Assembly (NCBI RefSeq): GCF_944324935.1
Contig: NZ_CALUYG010000021.1
Coordinates: 1 to 47,672 of the forward strand
Origin: an uncultured Desulfovibrio sp.
GTDB lineage: Bacteria > Desulfobacterota > Desulfovibrionia > Desulfovibrionales > Desulfovibrionaceae
Length of the DNA: 47,672 nucleotides
Direction: 5' to 3'
The translations under genes were made by a program, and so were the position numbers. Below are positions 24,815-33,906 of the stretch, in pieces. The notes under the pieces are model-generated. The model saw only the letters and a list, made by a program, of their open reading frames with translations, searched no databases and was not told the origin of the DNA. Numbering within the stretch: the stretch's first letter is position 1; the number at the start of each line of letters is the position of its first letter.

Positions 24815-26719
24815 ATGCAGATAACCCCCTTCCTGCCCGAGCTGGATGCCGTCATCAGGCGTTCGCTTGCCCGTTCCGCCGCCTACGGCATCGATCCCCT
24901 GCATGACGGCGCTCCCGAAATGACGCGGATCGGTCCGGCCGCCCTGCGCCGCCGGATCGCCGCACAGCAGGAATTTTTCCTACTGGCGCGGGAACAGATA
25001 GACAGCCTGTATCGTCTGCTCAAGGATACGGGCTTCTGCATGGCCCTTGCCGACGGGGAGGGATACGTCCTCTATGTGGTGGGCGATGCCGACCTCATGG
25101 ACCACTTTACGCGCAGGCGCTGCCTGCCGGGCTACCGCTGGACGGAGCGGGATGTGGGCACATGCGCCATCGGCCTTGCGCTGGCTGAACGCATCCCGGT
25201 CTTCCTGCCGGGCAGGCTCATGTATTCCGTGCCGGCGCGGGACATCAGCAACGCGGGCGCGCCCATCTTCTCGCCGGACGGCACGGAAGTGCTGGGGGCA
25301 TTGTCCCTGAGCGGACAGTCCAGCAGGATGCATGTGCACACGCTGGGGCTGGTACGGCAGGCGGCGGAGACCGTGCGGGCCCAGCTGCGCGAGCGCGGCC
25401 GTTTCCGCGAGCTGGCCATCAAGCGGCAGTCTCTGCGGGCCATCATCGACGCGGACTCGCGCGGCATCGTCACCATCACGCCCGATGGGCGCATAGCCGA
25501 ATGCAACCGGCGTGCCCGTAGTCTGCTGGGGCTGCCCGCCGCCTGTGAGGGGCAGGCGCTCAACGGCTACATGGAGTCCGGGGAGCTGCTGCATTGCCTG
25601 GCCTCGGGCAGCAGTTTACGGGCCAAGGAGGCCGCGGCCAGGCAGTCGGGCGCCATCCATTTCGTCTCGCTTGATCCGTTGCGCATGCCGGGCGGAGAGG
25701 TGGTCGGGGGCCTGCTGACCATCCAGGAGCGCAAGGAAGTCATGCGCATGGCCGTGGAGGTCACCGGCAACGTCGCCCATTTCACCTTTGATGCCATCCT
25801 CGGCAAGAGCGAAACGCTGCGCCTTGCCGTGCACCATGCCCGCATCGCGGCGGGGGGGAGCGCGCCGGTGCTGCTGTATGGCGAAACAGGGACCGGCAAG
25901 GAGCTTTTTGCCCAAGCCATCCACAACAGCAGCAAGCGGGCCCATCAGCCTTTCGTGGCGCTCAACTGCGCCGCCATCCCCAAGGAGCTGCTGGAAAGCG
26001 AGCTCTTCGGCTATGAGGAGGGCTCCTTTACCGGCGCACAGCGGGGCGGACGGCCCGGCAAGCTGGAGCTGGCCGATTCCGGGACGCTGTTTCTGGATGA
26101 GATAGGCGACATGCCGTTCGACATGCAGGTCAAGCTGTTGCGGGTGCTGCAATCCGGGGAGATACGGCGGGTGGGCGGCCTGCGGACCATTGCCGTCAAT
26201 CTGCGCATCATTTCCGCCACCAACAAGGATCTGCGGCAGGCCATCGCCGATCACAAGTTCCGTGAAGACCTGTATTACCGCATCAGCACGCTGACCATCG
26301 ACATCCCGCCCCTGCGCGAGCGCCCGGAGGACATCCTCCTGCTGGCCGGGCATTTCATCCGCCGTCAGGCGCAACTGCTGGACCGTCCTGTGCTCCCGCT
26401 GCCGGAAAGGACATGCCAGGCGCTGCTTGCCTATGCCTGGCCGGGCAATATCCGGCAGCTGGAAAGTCGTGTGGAGCGGGCCATGCATCTGGCCGAAGGC
26501 AACGAACTGCTGCCGGAACACTTTTTCGGACAGACGGCGCAGGAAGAGGGCCCGCCGGACATCCTCGACGGGGGCAGTCTGGCGGAAAGGGAATTGCGGC
26601 TTATCCAGGACATGCTGGAAGCCTGCGAAGGCAATATAAGCCTGTGCGCCCGCCGTCTGGGCATCAGCCGTCCGACCCTGTACCGCAAGCTGCGGAGCGG
26701 CAGGGCCGACAGGCCATAG
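24815..26719 (+). CDS. Sigma-54-dependent transcriptional activator (GAF-PAS-AAA-Fis)
   Basis: This is an enhancer-binding protein of the AcoR/TyrR-like layout. A GAF-type sensor spans about residues 50-200 ([25 protein letters not shown]-like block), a PAS domain about 210-310, an AAA+ domain about 325-560, and a Fis-type helix-turn-helix ends the protein ([20 protein letters not shown]). Walker A is [15 protein letters not shown] and Walker B is [10 protein letters not shown]. The sigma-54 contact loop reads GSFTGA instead of GAFTGA. There is no receiver domain, so it probably senses a small molecule directly. I prefer the ATG at 24815 (AGGA upstream); 24785 has no ribosome binding site and lies in dyad 2. 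It is divergent from the ridA operon, its likely target. Confidence 0.9.
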   Translation: MQITPFLPELDAVIRRSLARSAAYGIDPLHDGAPEMTRIGPAALRRRIAAQQEFFLLAREQIDSLYRLLKDTGFCMALADGEGYVLYVVGDADLMDHFTRRRCLPGYRWTERDVGTCAIGLALAERIPVFLPGRLMYSVPARDISNAGAPIFSPDGTEVLGALSLSGQSSRMHVHTLGLVRQAAETVRAQLRERGRFRELAIKRQSLRAIIDADSRGIVTITPDGRIAECNRRARSLLGLPAACEGQALNGYMESGELLHCLASGSSLRAKEAAARQSGAIHFVSLDPLRMPGGEVVGGLLTIQERKEVMRMAVEVTGNVAHFTFDAILGKSETLRLAVHHARIAAGGSAPVLLYGETGTGKELFAQAIHNSSKRAHQPFVALNCAAIPKELLESELFGYEEGSFTGAQRGGRPGKLELADSGTLFLDEIGDMPFDMQVKLLRVLQSGEIRRVGGLRTIAVNLRIISATNKDLRQAIADHKFREDLYYRISTLTIDIPPLRERPEDILLLAGHFIRRQAQLLDRPVLPLPERTCQALLAYAWPGNIRQLESRVERAMHLAEGNELLPEHFFGQTAQEEGPPDILDGGSLAERELRLIQDMLEACEGNISLCARRLGISRPTLYRKLRSGRADRP

Positions 26720-26762
26720 GCGCGGGACCGGGGAGCCGGGGGCGGACGTCTCCCGCGGGCAT

Positions 26763-26791
26763 CCCGTCCCGGCGGGGGAGAGCGGGACGGG
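26763..26791. terminator. Hairpin between convergent genes
   Basis: CCCGTCCC and GGGACGGG form an 8-bp stem with a 13-nt loop between the activator gene and the convergent gene at 26798. No T-run follows on either strand, so termination is likely but not certain. Confidence 0.45.
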
Positions 26792-26797
26792 CGGGGA

Positions 26798-27547
26798 TCA
26801 GTGCAGCATGAGGCGCAACGTCCTTGCCTCCGCGGGTTCTTTCGTCGTCTTCAGCGCCTCTTCCACGCAGCGTCGCACCAGCGCGTGCCGGGGAGTGAAC
26901 TCGTACAGGCTGGCCGCGGCCTGCCGGCAGAGGTCGAAATCGTCCTCGTACTGGCGTCCGTCCGCCGCAAGGCGGGCATAGCGGCGGGAGGCGTCGATGA
27001 CGGCCTCCACATAGGCCGTGTTGCCGCTGGCCATGAAGGCCGTCCAGTACATATGCAGCACGCTGCTCTCCGAGGTGACCGTCCAGCGCAGCAGGGGGGT
27101 CGGCGTGGAGAGGATATGCTCCCGCAGGGTCAGGTCGGCGCGGCTGGGCAGGAGCTGACGCACGAGGGCGGGCGCGTCGCGCAGCCCGGCCAGATGCACG
27201 GCCCAGGCCAGTGTGCGCCGCAGATCGCGGCCGGTCTGCTCGCCGGCCTGCGCCTGGGCGCTGGCGACCATGCCGCGCAGCGAGGCGTCGTTGCGCAGGC
27301 ATTCGCCCAGAAAGGCGGCGACCAGAAGGCGTTTTTCCCCGTTGGCCAGCAGACCGGCGCCCTCCATCCGCTGCAAAAGAACGGGCAACAGCCGCGGTTG
27401 CGGCTTGCGGTAATAGTACTCCATGCTCGCGGCATAGGCCGCAAGGCCTTTCTCGGCCAGCGTGGCCGCATGGGCCGCCTGCCGCATGTCCGGCAGCAGC
27501 GGCACGATCAGGCAGAGCGACAGCAACAGGAACAGGCTGCGCAACAT
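26798..27547 (-). CDS. Secreted helical protein of unknown function
   Basis: A 249-residue protein with a clear signal peptide (LFLLLSLCLIVPLLPDM...AHA). The mature part is helix-rich and Arg/Ala/Leu-rich, suggestive of TPR- or HEAT-like helical pairs, with no cysteine pattern of note and no catalytic motif that I recognise. GGAGGA precedes the ATG. It starts 27 nt after the HD-domain gene, so the two are probably co-transcribed from the promoter at 28878-28906. No function is assigned. Confidence 0.7.
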   Translation of the reverse strand: MLRSLFLLLSLCLIVPLLPDMRQAAHAATLAEKGLAAYAASMEYYYRKPQPRLLPVLLQRMEGAGLLANGEKRLLVAAFLGECLRNDASLRGMVASAQAQAGEQTGRDLRRTLAWAVHLAGLRDAPALVRQLLPSRADLTLREHILSTPTPLLRWTVTSESSVLHMYWTAFMASGNTAYVEAVIDASRRYARLAADGRQYEDDFDLCRQAAASLYEFTPRHALVRRCVEEALKTTKEPAEARTLRLMLH

Positions 27548-27574
27548 GAAAAGACGTCCTCCCCGGGCCGCCCG

Positions 27575-28810
27575 TCAGTCGAAATCCGCCAGCAGGGCGC
27601 CGAGATGCAGACAGTCCAGCGGACTGTTGACCAGATCGCCCTTGAGGCGGGCAAGGGCTTCCTGCAGATGCGGCGAAGAGACGCCGTTGCGGATGGAGCT
27701 GTGCGCTTCCAGAAAGGCGGCCAGCTTGTCGCATTCCTTGATGAGGCGTCCGTCCTTGGGCTGGAGGGCGTCGGCATTATAGCTGTCGTGCAGAGTGGCG
27801 AAATTGCTGATCTTTCTGGCGTGTCCGTTCTCGAGGATGGTCTCGTCGAATTCGGAGCCCGTCTCCATGCCCAGATAGTAGGAGAGCAGGCCGACCAGCT
27901 CTTCCAGCCCTTCGGCCCGCAGGGGGGCGAAGATGCGGCGCTCCAGTTCCTGCTCCTCATATTCGCGGATGATCTCGGGCAGGCTCTCCACGGACTGCTT
28001 GACCGGGGAGATGATGTCGCGCGTCAGCAGTTCCGGCAGGTCATGCAGCAGGCCGCAGAAGAAGTCGTTGACCGTCCGCGCCCGGCAGGCCCCGATGGAC
28101 TGGCTGAAGAAATAGGCATAGGTCGCCACGATGAACATGTGCCCCAGCACGGAGGTCGCCGGGATGCGCGGGGCCTGCGTCCAGCGGATCTGGAAGCGGA
28201 GCTGCCCGCAGAGATTGGCGAAGCGGGCCAGCGCCGTATTGCCCTTGACGATGTCCGGCATGCCGCGCACGTCGCCGAAACCCGCAAGCCGTTCCCGGAA
28301 GGACACGTCGATCTCGTCCATTTCCTCGTCAAAGCCGTTGAGCGGCTTGATGAGTCGGAATTCCCACTGCGAGGCATACAGATGGGCCGCGGTGAGGATG
28401 CGCCGGGCGAGGCTCTCCGCATCGTCGGTATGCCAGGCCTGCATGCGTTGCCAGAAATCGCCCAGCGGGGCAAGCGCCGGCTCGAGCCGTTTGAGCACAT
28501 GGCTCGTGAGCTGACGGAAATGCTCCTTGTTCTCCTTGATGCGGTAGAAGACCGGCGGCTTGATGTCCGTGATGATGAGGCGGTAATAATAGTCGAACAG
28601 CCCTCCCTCGATGATCTCCCGGGCCAGGGCAAGGCGTTCCTCGGCGGGGAGGTGGCGGCTGTTCTCGTGCCAGAGGGCGCAGGCCACCAGCATCTTGTGG
28701 GCCTGCTTGTCGATCTCCACCAGCTCGGCAGGCCGGAGCTTGTCGTTCCAGCGCAGCAGATAGGCCCCGGAAAAGGTGAGCTGCAGCAGGCTCTTGCGGA
28801 TGGACGGCAT
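27575..28810 (-). CDS. HD-domain phosphohydrolase-like protein (YfbR type)
   Basis: The 411-residue protein carries an HD-type metal-dependent hydrolase domain from about residue 200: HMFIVATYAYFFSQS supplies the first His and FCGLLHDLPELLTRDIISPVK the HD pair. This is the arrangement of YfbR-like 5'-nucleotidases and other HD-4/5 proteins, with a later region that could supply the last ligand. The N-terminal 190 residues are helical and unassigned. AAGGAG precedes the ATG at 28810; the frame to 29053 crosses the promoters and is not used. It heads a two-gene operon divergent from rplM-rpsI. Confidence 0.8.
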   Translation of the reverse strand: MPSIRKSLLQLTFSGAYLLRWNDKLRPAELVEIDKQAHKMLVACALWHENSRHLPAEERLALAREIIEGGLFDYYYRLIITDIKPPVFYRIKENKEHFRQLTSHVLKRLEPALAPLGDFWQRMQAWHTDDAESLARRILTAAHLYASQWEFRLIKPLNGFDEEMDEIDVSFRERLAGFGDVRGMPDIVKGNTALARFANLCGQLRFQIRWTQAPRIPATSVLGHMFIVATYAYFFSQSIGACRARTVNDFFCGLLHDLPELLTRDIISPVKQSVESLPEIIREYEEQELERRIFAPLRAEGLEELVGLLSYYLGMETGSEFDETILENGHARKISNFATLHDSYNADALQPKDGRLIKECDKLAAFLEAHSSIRNGVSSPHLQEALARLKGDLVNSPLDCLHLGALLADFD

Positions 28811-28877
28811 GGGAGACTCCTTGCGGAACGCTGCGCGGGCAGGGCGTTCGCGCGAAAGCGGTGAAAAAAGTGCTGGC

Positions 28878-28906
28878 ATTATAGGAAAGAACAGGTTAAT
28901 GCTCAA
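28878..28906 (-). promoter_or_regulatory. Promoter of the HD-domain operon
   Basis: Minus strand TTGAGC and a perfect TATAAT are 17 nt apart, about 70 nt upstream of the ATG. Confidence 0.82.
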
Positions 28907-28952
28907 GCGCGCACGAAAAGGGGCCGTTTCCGTGAGTGTGGCGGGAGACGGC

Positions 28953-28981
28953 TTGACATTTTGCGCGTGAAAGGCTATGAA
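28953..28981 (+). promoter_or_regulatory. Promoter of rplM-rpsI
   Basis: TTGACA and TATGAA are 17 nt apart. The resulting leader of about 100 nt contains GC-rich self-complementary segments, where autoregulation by a ribosomal protein could act; I cannot define a specific binding structure. Confidence 0.82.
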
Positions 28982-29088
28982 GCCTTCTCTTTGCAGCGAT
29001 ATTGTCGTCACCCCCGTTAGGCGGCACGTCGCATGAAGGATTTTCCGCCGCATTACGGCTACTGTATTTTGCAGAGGAGTTCATCCCC

Positions 29089-29523
<435 letters not shown>

Positions 29524-29535
29524 GGAGTGCACGCC

Positions 29536-29928
29536 ATGAGCGACAAATTCGATTACGGTACCGGCCGCCGCAAGACGGCTACTGCCCGCACCCGCATCTA
29601 TGCCGGTTCCGGCAACATCACGGTCAACGGCCGCTCCTTCGAGGAGTACTTCCCCCGTAAGACCCTGCAGATGATCATTCGTCAGCCCCTCGTGCTGTCC
29701 AAGCTGGCTGAAAAGCTGGATGTGCGCGTCAACGTGGCCGGCGGCGGCGTCAGCGGTCAGGCGGAAGCCGTGCGCCACGGCATTTCCCGCGCGCTGCTGG
29801 TGGTGGATCCCGCCCTGCGTCCTCTGCTGAAGAAGGCCGGCTTCCTCACCCGTGACGCCCGCAAGAAGGAACGCAAAAAGTACGGTCTGCGCGCCGCTCG
29901 CGCTCGTTACCAGTACTCGAAGCGTTAA
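29536..29928 (+). CDS. rpsI: Ribosomal protein uS9
   Basis: A small-subunit protein whose basic C-terminal tail contacts P-site tRNA. All 130 residues align with bacterial S9: [40 protein letters not shown], and the invariant tail ending RYQYSKR. The ATG at 29536 is used because AAGGAGTG lies 7-8 nt upstream; the in-frame GTG at 29527 overlaps that site. Confidence 0.98.
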   Translation: MSDKFDYGTGRRKTATARTRIYAGSGNITVNGRSFEEYFPRKTLQMIIRQPLVLSKLAEKLDVRVNVAGGGVSGQAEAVRHGISRALLVVDPALRPLLKKAGFLTRDARKKERKKYGLRAARARYQYSKR

Positions 29929-29952
29929 TATCCTTCGGGATTGGGATACTCA

Positions 29953-29983
29953 GGGGCAGGCCTGCGGGCTTGCCCCTTTTTTT
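29953..29983 (+). terminator. Terminator of rplM-rpsI
   Basis: GGGGCA and TGCCCC close a stem with an inner GCC/GGC pairing, followed by TTTTTTT. It lies about 25 nt after the rpsI stop codon. Confidence 0.92.
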
Positions 29984-30062
29984 ATTGTACGCATCCAGGC
30001 CCCGCGGGCTTGCCTCTCAAGATATCCATTGAACGAACTGTGATTTCACTGTCTTCCTTGGT

Positions 30063-30108
30063 AAAAGCGCGCTGCGGAAGGGGTGGGGGCCCTTCCCCCA
30101 GACAAGCA
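30063..30108 (-). repeat. Dispersed intergenic repeat, family 1, short copy
   Basis: Minus strand: CTGCTTGTCTGGGGGAAGGG joined to CCCCCACCCCTTCCGCAGCG and CGCTTTT. It has the same ends as the full copy at 44914-45000 but lacks the central part of the hairpin. Confidence 0.7.
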
Positions 30109-30246
30109 GTGAAGAGTCTCTACAGGGCGTGGGCGCGGACGATCCGTCTCCGGCGGGCAGCCGTGCGCTTTTCGCCTTGCTCGTCTGCAGCCTGCCGACT
30201 ATACTGCCCCCTGCCTTGCATCACCCTTTCAGCAGAGCGAGCAATC

Positions 30247-32025
30247 ATGGATCATTCCGACGAGATGCTGGACTATACCTATACGCACAGTCAGACACAG
30301 GCCACCACCGGCTATTTTTCCTGCGAACCTCCGGCTTCCCTGACCTGGGAGGCCGCCCTCGACCGGCTGGAAACCTCGCCGCTGGACGATTTCCTGCACC
30401 AGCACTGTTTGCGTCAGGCGGCCCGGAAAGGGGCGGACTTCCTGAAGCGGCTGGCGCGGGACTGCTACGATGCGGAGGCTGATGCCTTCCGTCGGCCCGC
30501 CACGGCCTCTCTGGTGCTTGAATGCGCGTTGCTGCTGCCGGAGCTGGCCGAAGCGGCGGACGCTTTCCCGGCGGATGCCCCGCAGCGGCTGGCGCCGTTT
30601 ACGCCGCTGGTCTACCTGCGGGTGGCGCTTTGTCCCGATGCCGCTGCGGCCCGGCAATGGAGCGAGTTCTTCCAGCGCAACATCATCGGCCACCATGCCT
30701 TGCCACGACCGGAAGACGTGGATTTGCCGCCTATTTTTTCGGATGAGGCGCTGGACGCCACCGCTGCCGCCATACGCCGGCAGGCGCAGGCGCTGCCGGA
30801 CGCCCACGCGCGCGTCGCCGGCCTCCGGCTGCCCGCGCTGGAGCGTCCCCCGGCGCAGGAGACCTTTTTGCGCGCCATCGATGCCCTGCTGGAGGCGGGG
30901 ATCCTGGCCGGGCCGGAAATGCGCCATCAGGCCTCGCTTTCTCCCATAGCGCTTTTGCGGACCTGGCGGCTGGACATCCGCGCATGCAGCGGATCCGGCG
31001 CGCGGGCCGTGCGCCACACCTTGCGCGGCGAAGCCACGGCCTACGGGCGGGGCTTGTCGCTGGCGCACGCACGGGCCTCCTACAGCATGGAGATCGTGGA
31101 GCGCTGCAGCGCCTATGTGGATATTCGCGGACCCGAGGGCCCGGATCGGCCGGGCGAAGTGGAGAACCGCAAGACGCCGTTGCCGGTGATCCTGGCCTCG
31201 TGTGACGAGCTTGCCGCCGCCGGGCGGGCCGCCCTGTCTCCCGCCCGCCTGCCGCTGGACGCGCCTTTTTCGGGCTGCTGCGGGCCTGAGACGCCGTTGC
31301 ACTGGGTCCCGGCTCACGACCCGTCAGGCAACGAGGTGCTGGTCCCGGCGCAGGCCGTCTTCCTGTTCTGCGATCTGGCCGAGCCCTCGCTCTTTCTGGC
31401 GGCGGGTTCCACGGGACTTGCCTCCGGCAATACGCCGGAGGAGGCGAAGGTGGCCGCGCTGGTGGAGATCATCGAACGCGACGCCGAAGCGACCACGCCC
31501 TTCCGGCGTGAGCAGTGCTTTACGCTGCGCGCGCGGGACGAGCTCTTGCAATCCCTGCTGGACGATTATGCCGCGCGCGGCATCCAGGTACAGTTCCAGG
31601 ACATGACCACGGAATGCGGCATCCCGGTCTATCAGTGTTTTGTTATGAGCCGGCGCGGCGTGGTGGTGCGGGCCACCGGAGCCGGGCTCAGCGGCCGCAG
31701 GGCCGCCCTGTCCGCCCTGACGGAAACGCCGTGGCCCTATCCCTACGGCGAGCCCACCGGCCCGGCCCTTTCAGCCCTGCCGCAGCGCTGCCTTGAGGAG
31801 CTTCCCGACTGGGATCTTGGTTCGGCGACGGCCAATCTGCGCCAGCTTGAAGAGATGCTGACCGCTCAGGGACGTACGCCGCTCTATGTGGATCTGACCC
31901 GCCGCGATCTGGATATCCCCGTGGTGCGCGCCATCGTGCCAGATCTGGAACTGACCGGCGAGCTGGACGACTTTTCCCGCCCCTCGCTGCGCCTTATGAC
32001 GCGCTATCTGCGGCATGGAGCATAA
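30247..32025 (+). CDS. YcaO-family protein, function unknown
   Basis: The 592-residue protein has a YcaO domain from about residue 230 to 560. The ATP-binding signatures are visible as two related motifs: AYGRGLSLAHARASYSMEIV followed by ER, and STGLASGNTPEEAKVAALVE followed by IIERDAEA. YcaO enzymes activate backbone amides with ATP to form thiazoline/oxazoline rings, thioamides or amidines; E. coli YcaO affects S12 methylthiolation. The N-terminal 230 residues are Ala-rich, helical and unassigned. The C-terminus ends RYLRHGA and lacks the PxPxP tail seen in azoline-forming RiPP enzymes. I see no precursor peptide, E1/ThiF partner or TfuA nearby. The ribosome binding site is weak (AGAGCGAG). 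Confidence 0.82.
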   Translation: MDHSDEMLDYTYTHSQTQATTGYFSCEPPASLTWEAALDRLETSPLDDFLHQHCLRQAARKGADFLKRLARDCYDAEADAFRRPATASLVLECALLLPELAEAADAFPADAPQRLAPFTPLVYLRVALCPDAAAARQWSEFFQRNIIGHHALPRPEDVDLPPIFSDEALDATAAAIRRQAQALPDAHARVAGLRLPALERPPAQETFLRAIDALLEAGILAGPEMRHQASLSPIALLRTWRLDIRACSGSGARAVRHTLRGEATAYGRGLSLAHARASYSMEIVERCSAYVDIRGPEGPDRPGEVENRKTPLPVILASCDELAAAGRAALSPARLPLDAPFSGCCGPETPLHWVPAHDPSGNEVLVPAQAVFLFCDLAEPSLFLAAGSTGLASGNTPEEAKVAALVEIIERDAEATTPFRREQCFTLRARDELLQSLLDDYAARGIQVQFQDMTTECGIPVYQCFVMSRRGVVVRATGAGLSGRRAALSALTETPWPYPYGEPTGPALSALPQRCLEELPDWDLGSATANLRQLEEMLTAQGRTPLYVDLTRRDLDIPVVRAIVPDLELTGELDDFSRPSLRLMTRYLRHGA

Positions 32026-32053
32026 GGCGTAAGGGGGCAGGGGCAGATAGTTC

Positions 32054-32215
32054 TGGGGGGGAAGGGGACCCCTTTGGCTCGCGCGCAAAGGGGGAGCTCT
32101 GCTGTCGATGCCCGTAACTTCCTGCGTCGTAACGGGCACGGCCCTGCCGGGCCGCCATTCGGTCGCTCCCTTCCCCCCAGTCCCCCCATCCCTCCCCAAA
32201 CGCGCTTTATCGAGG
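32054..32215 (+). repeat. Dispersed intergenic repeat, family 1, diverged copy with long loop
   Basis: GGGGGGGAAGGGGACCCC (near 32058-32075) is separated by about 100 nt from CCCTTCCCCCCAGTCCCCCC and CATCCCTCCCCAAACGCGCT (up to about 32211). The flanks correspond to the two arms and tail of the family; the loop contains a GCCCGT/ACGGGC hairpin. It follows the ycaO stop codon. Confidence 0.6.
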
Positions 32216-32282
32216 AGGATGACGGGTGTCGGCGGCGTGTCGGCCTTCGCTTCGCGTGCGGGTCTCCCGGTGGTGTCGCTTT

Positions 32283-32732
32283 TTATGGGACAAGGCTTTC
32301 ATCGTCGTACAGCATGCGGTCGATGAAGAGCATTTGCTCAGCCGTGGGCCGGGCGGCGGTACAGGCTGTCGCGTCAAAAAAAATGCCGGTGGCGGCTGTC
32401 CCTTCCATGAGAAAGCGTTCCCGCAGAAAAAGGAAAAGAGATCTTTTTACCCGACCCTCGCAGACCAGAAAGCTGCCCGGTTCCGCGCCGGGCTGTCCGT
32501 CCTCATTCAGAGCCCTGCCATGCTGGAAGCAGCGCAGGGCCTTTCCCCTGTACTGATCCCGGCACACGGAGATATCCACGACAAAGAAGGGTGGAGCATC
32601 GCCGCAGGCCCACATGGGATTGAAAAAGTACGCGACGCCGGGCGAGGAAATATCATGTTCTCCGGCCAGCGCCATCAGCAGACCCGCGGCAAGAAGAGCG
32701 CAGCACACGGCAAGGCGGAAATATTTTTTCAT
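32283..32732 (-). CDS. Small membrane-anchored or secreted protein, unknown function
   Basis: A 149-residue protein with an N-terminal hydrophobic segment after MKKYFR (LAVCCALLAAGLLMALA) that could be a signal peptide or anchor. The mature part contains four scattered Cys residues and a Phe-rich stretch (VKRSLFLFLRERFLME). No family is recognised. Its ATG overlaps the stop of the upstream gene (ATGA), and it is the last of three coupled genes. Confidence 0.65.
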   Translation of the reverse strand: MKKYFRLAVCCALLAAGLLMALAGEHDISSPGVAYFFNPMWACGDAPPFFVVDISVCRDQYRGKALRCFQHGRALNEDGQPGAEPGSFLVCEGRVKRSLFLFLRERFLMEGTAATGIFFDATACTAARPTAEQMLFIDRMLYDDESLVP

Positions 32733-33277
32733 ACCTGCTCAGGAGATGAGCATGCCTTGTCCGGCTGGGGGGCGGATGGTGATGTGTCCGCTGTTTCCGG
32801 CGAAGGGTAGAGCCTTTGCGCCAGCCGCCGTGTGCCGCGGATGCCCAGCAATGCACAGATGACGTTGTACGGGAAGGACAGCAGAATGATCAGCCAGCCG
32901 ATCATAATCCCTTCCTCTGCGCCGTCTAGCAGCTTTTGCCACCAGCTGTCCGGAAAGTATCCTGCCAGCATGTCATGCAGATGCCAGAGCATGCCGCCCA
33001 GCGGCGAGGCAAGCAGGGGCGTGGCCAGCACGATCCAGATGGCCAGCGACGGCCGCCGGGCGATGCGCGGGGCAAAGGCGGCAGCCAGCAGAGCGTAGAT
33101 CAGGCAGACAAGCGCGATATAGTGATTGGGATATATCCAATGGTAGAGGAACATGCGCGGCAGGAAGCCGAAGATGAGTAGCCCCTTCGTCAGCAGGGCC
33201 ATCGCATGATAGATGAGGGCCGCGAGGCCGAAGGAGCAGCCGAAGAAGGCGAAAAAGGCAAGCAGGCGTTTTTTCAT
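32729..33277 (-). CDS. Four-helix membrane protein, unknown, paralogue of its upstream neighbour
   Basis: A 182-residue protein with four hydrophobic segments (about residues 5-30, 47-68, 80-100 and 125-150), a Pro/Ser-rich tail and no recognised family. From about residue 72 it parallels the preceding gene: RRPSLAIWIVLATPLLAS, an HD-x3-GY pair, a G-x3-G-x6-LL segment and the shared GTRRLAQRL before the tail. Start and stop codons both overlap their neighbours by 4 nt. Confidence 0.7.
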   Translation of the reverse strand: MKKRLLAFFAFFGCSFGLAALIYHAMALLTKGLLIFGFLPRMFLYHWIYPNHYIALVCLIYALLAAAFAPRIARRPSLAIWIVLATPLLASPLGGMLWHLHDMLAGYFPDSWWQKLLDGAEEGIMIGWLIILLSFPYNVICALLGIRGTRRLAQRLYPSPETADTSPSAPQPDKACSSPEQV

Positions 33278-33789
33278 GGGATGTTTTCCTGAGTCGATGA
33301 GAGCGCATCTCCTGTGCTGGATGGCGCGACAGGGCGCTCCGCGCGTTTGGCTGAAAAAGAGGAGAGGTGTTCCGCCAGACGCCGTGTGCCCGACAGCGCC
33401 ATCATGTAGGCGCAACAGGACAGGGGGAGGAACAGGAGAGCAAAGATCCCCCCATACGCCAGCCCATTGCCCGCAGCCTGAAATGTACGCCACAACGGCA
33501 TGGCGGGAGGGTGACCGTATCCTCCTGACCAATCGTGCCACGCAAAAAGTATCCCTGCAAGAAGAGAGGAGAAGAGGAATGTTCCCGCCACGACCAGATG
33601 GGCCAGTGCCGGACGGCGGGGGATGTGCGGCCCTGCGGCGGCAGCCAGCAGGGCATACGTCAGGGAGGCGGCAAGGCTGACGGCAATGAGCCAGAGTGCC
33701 GGCCAGGTCCGGGGTTCGACCAGGTGGAAGAAGGGCAGGAGACAAAGTGCCGCCACATGCACGGCATGGAGAAAAAAACACTTGACCAT
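33274..33789 (-). CDS. Four-helix membrane protein, unknown, first gene of the coupled trio
   Basis: A 171-residue membrane protein related to the following gene: RRPALAHLVVAGTFLFSS, HDWSGGYG, a Gly-rich helix, and SGTRRLAEHLSS near the end. I start it at the ATG at 33789 (MVKCFFLHAVHV); the frame to 33825 adds an unlikely N-terminus. The ribosome binding site is poor. The order is gene, duplicate, small secreted protein, each linked by ATGA. Confidence 0.68.
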   Translation of the reverse strand: MVKCFFLHAVHVAALCLLPFFHLVEPRTWPALWLIAVSLAASLTYALLAAAAGPHIPRRPALAHLVVAGTFLFSSLLAGILFAWHDWSGGYGHPPAMPLWRTFQAAGNGLAYGGIFALLFLPLSCCAYMMALSGTRRLAEHLSSFSAKRAERPVAPSSTGDALSSTQENIP

Positions 33790-33906
33790 GATACCCCGTG
33801 TGGGAGTGCCCGCCCCGGCACGCAAGAAGGGTACAGTACGGCCTGAACAGGCGACGAATGGGCTTTCATGGGGGACCTGCTTCCCCCCTCACCAGCAGCA
33901 AAAGGC

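Noticed and set aside
29941-30246. N-terminal extension of the YcaO protein back to 29941
   Set aside because: It would read through the rpsI terminator and a family 1 repeat; the ATG at 30247 is the natural start.
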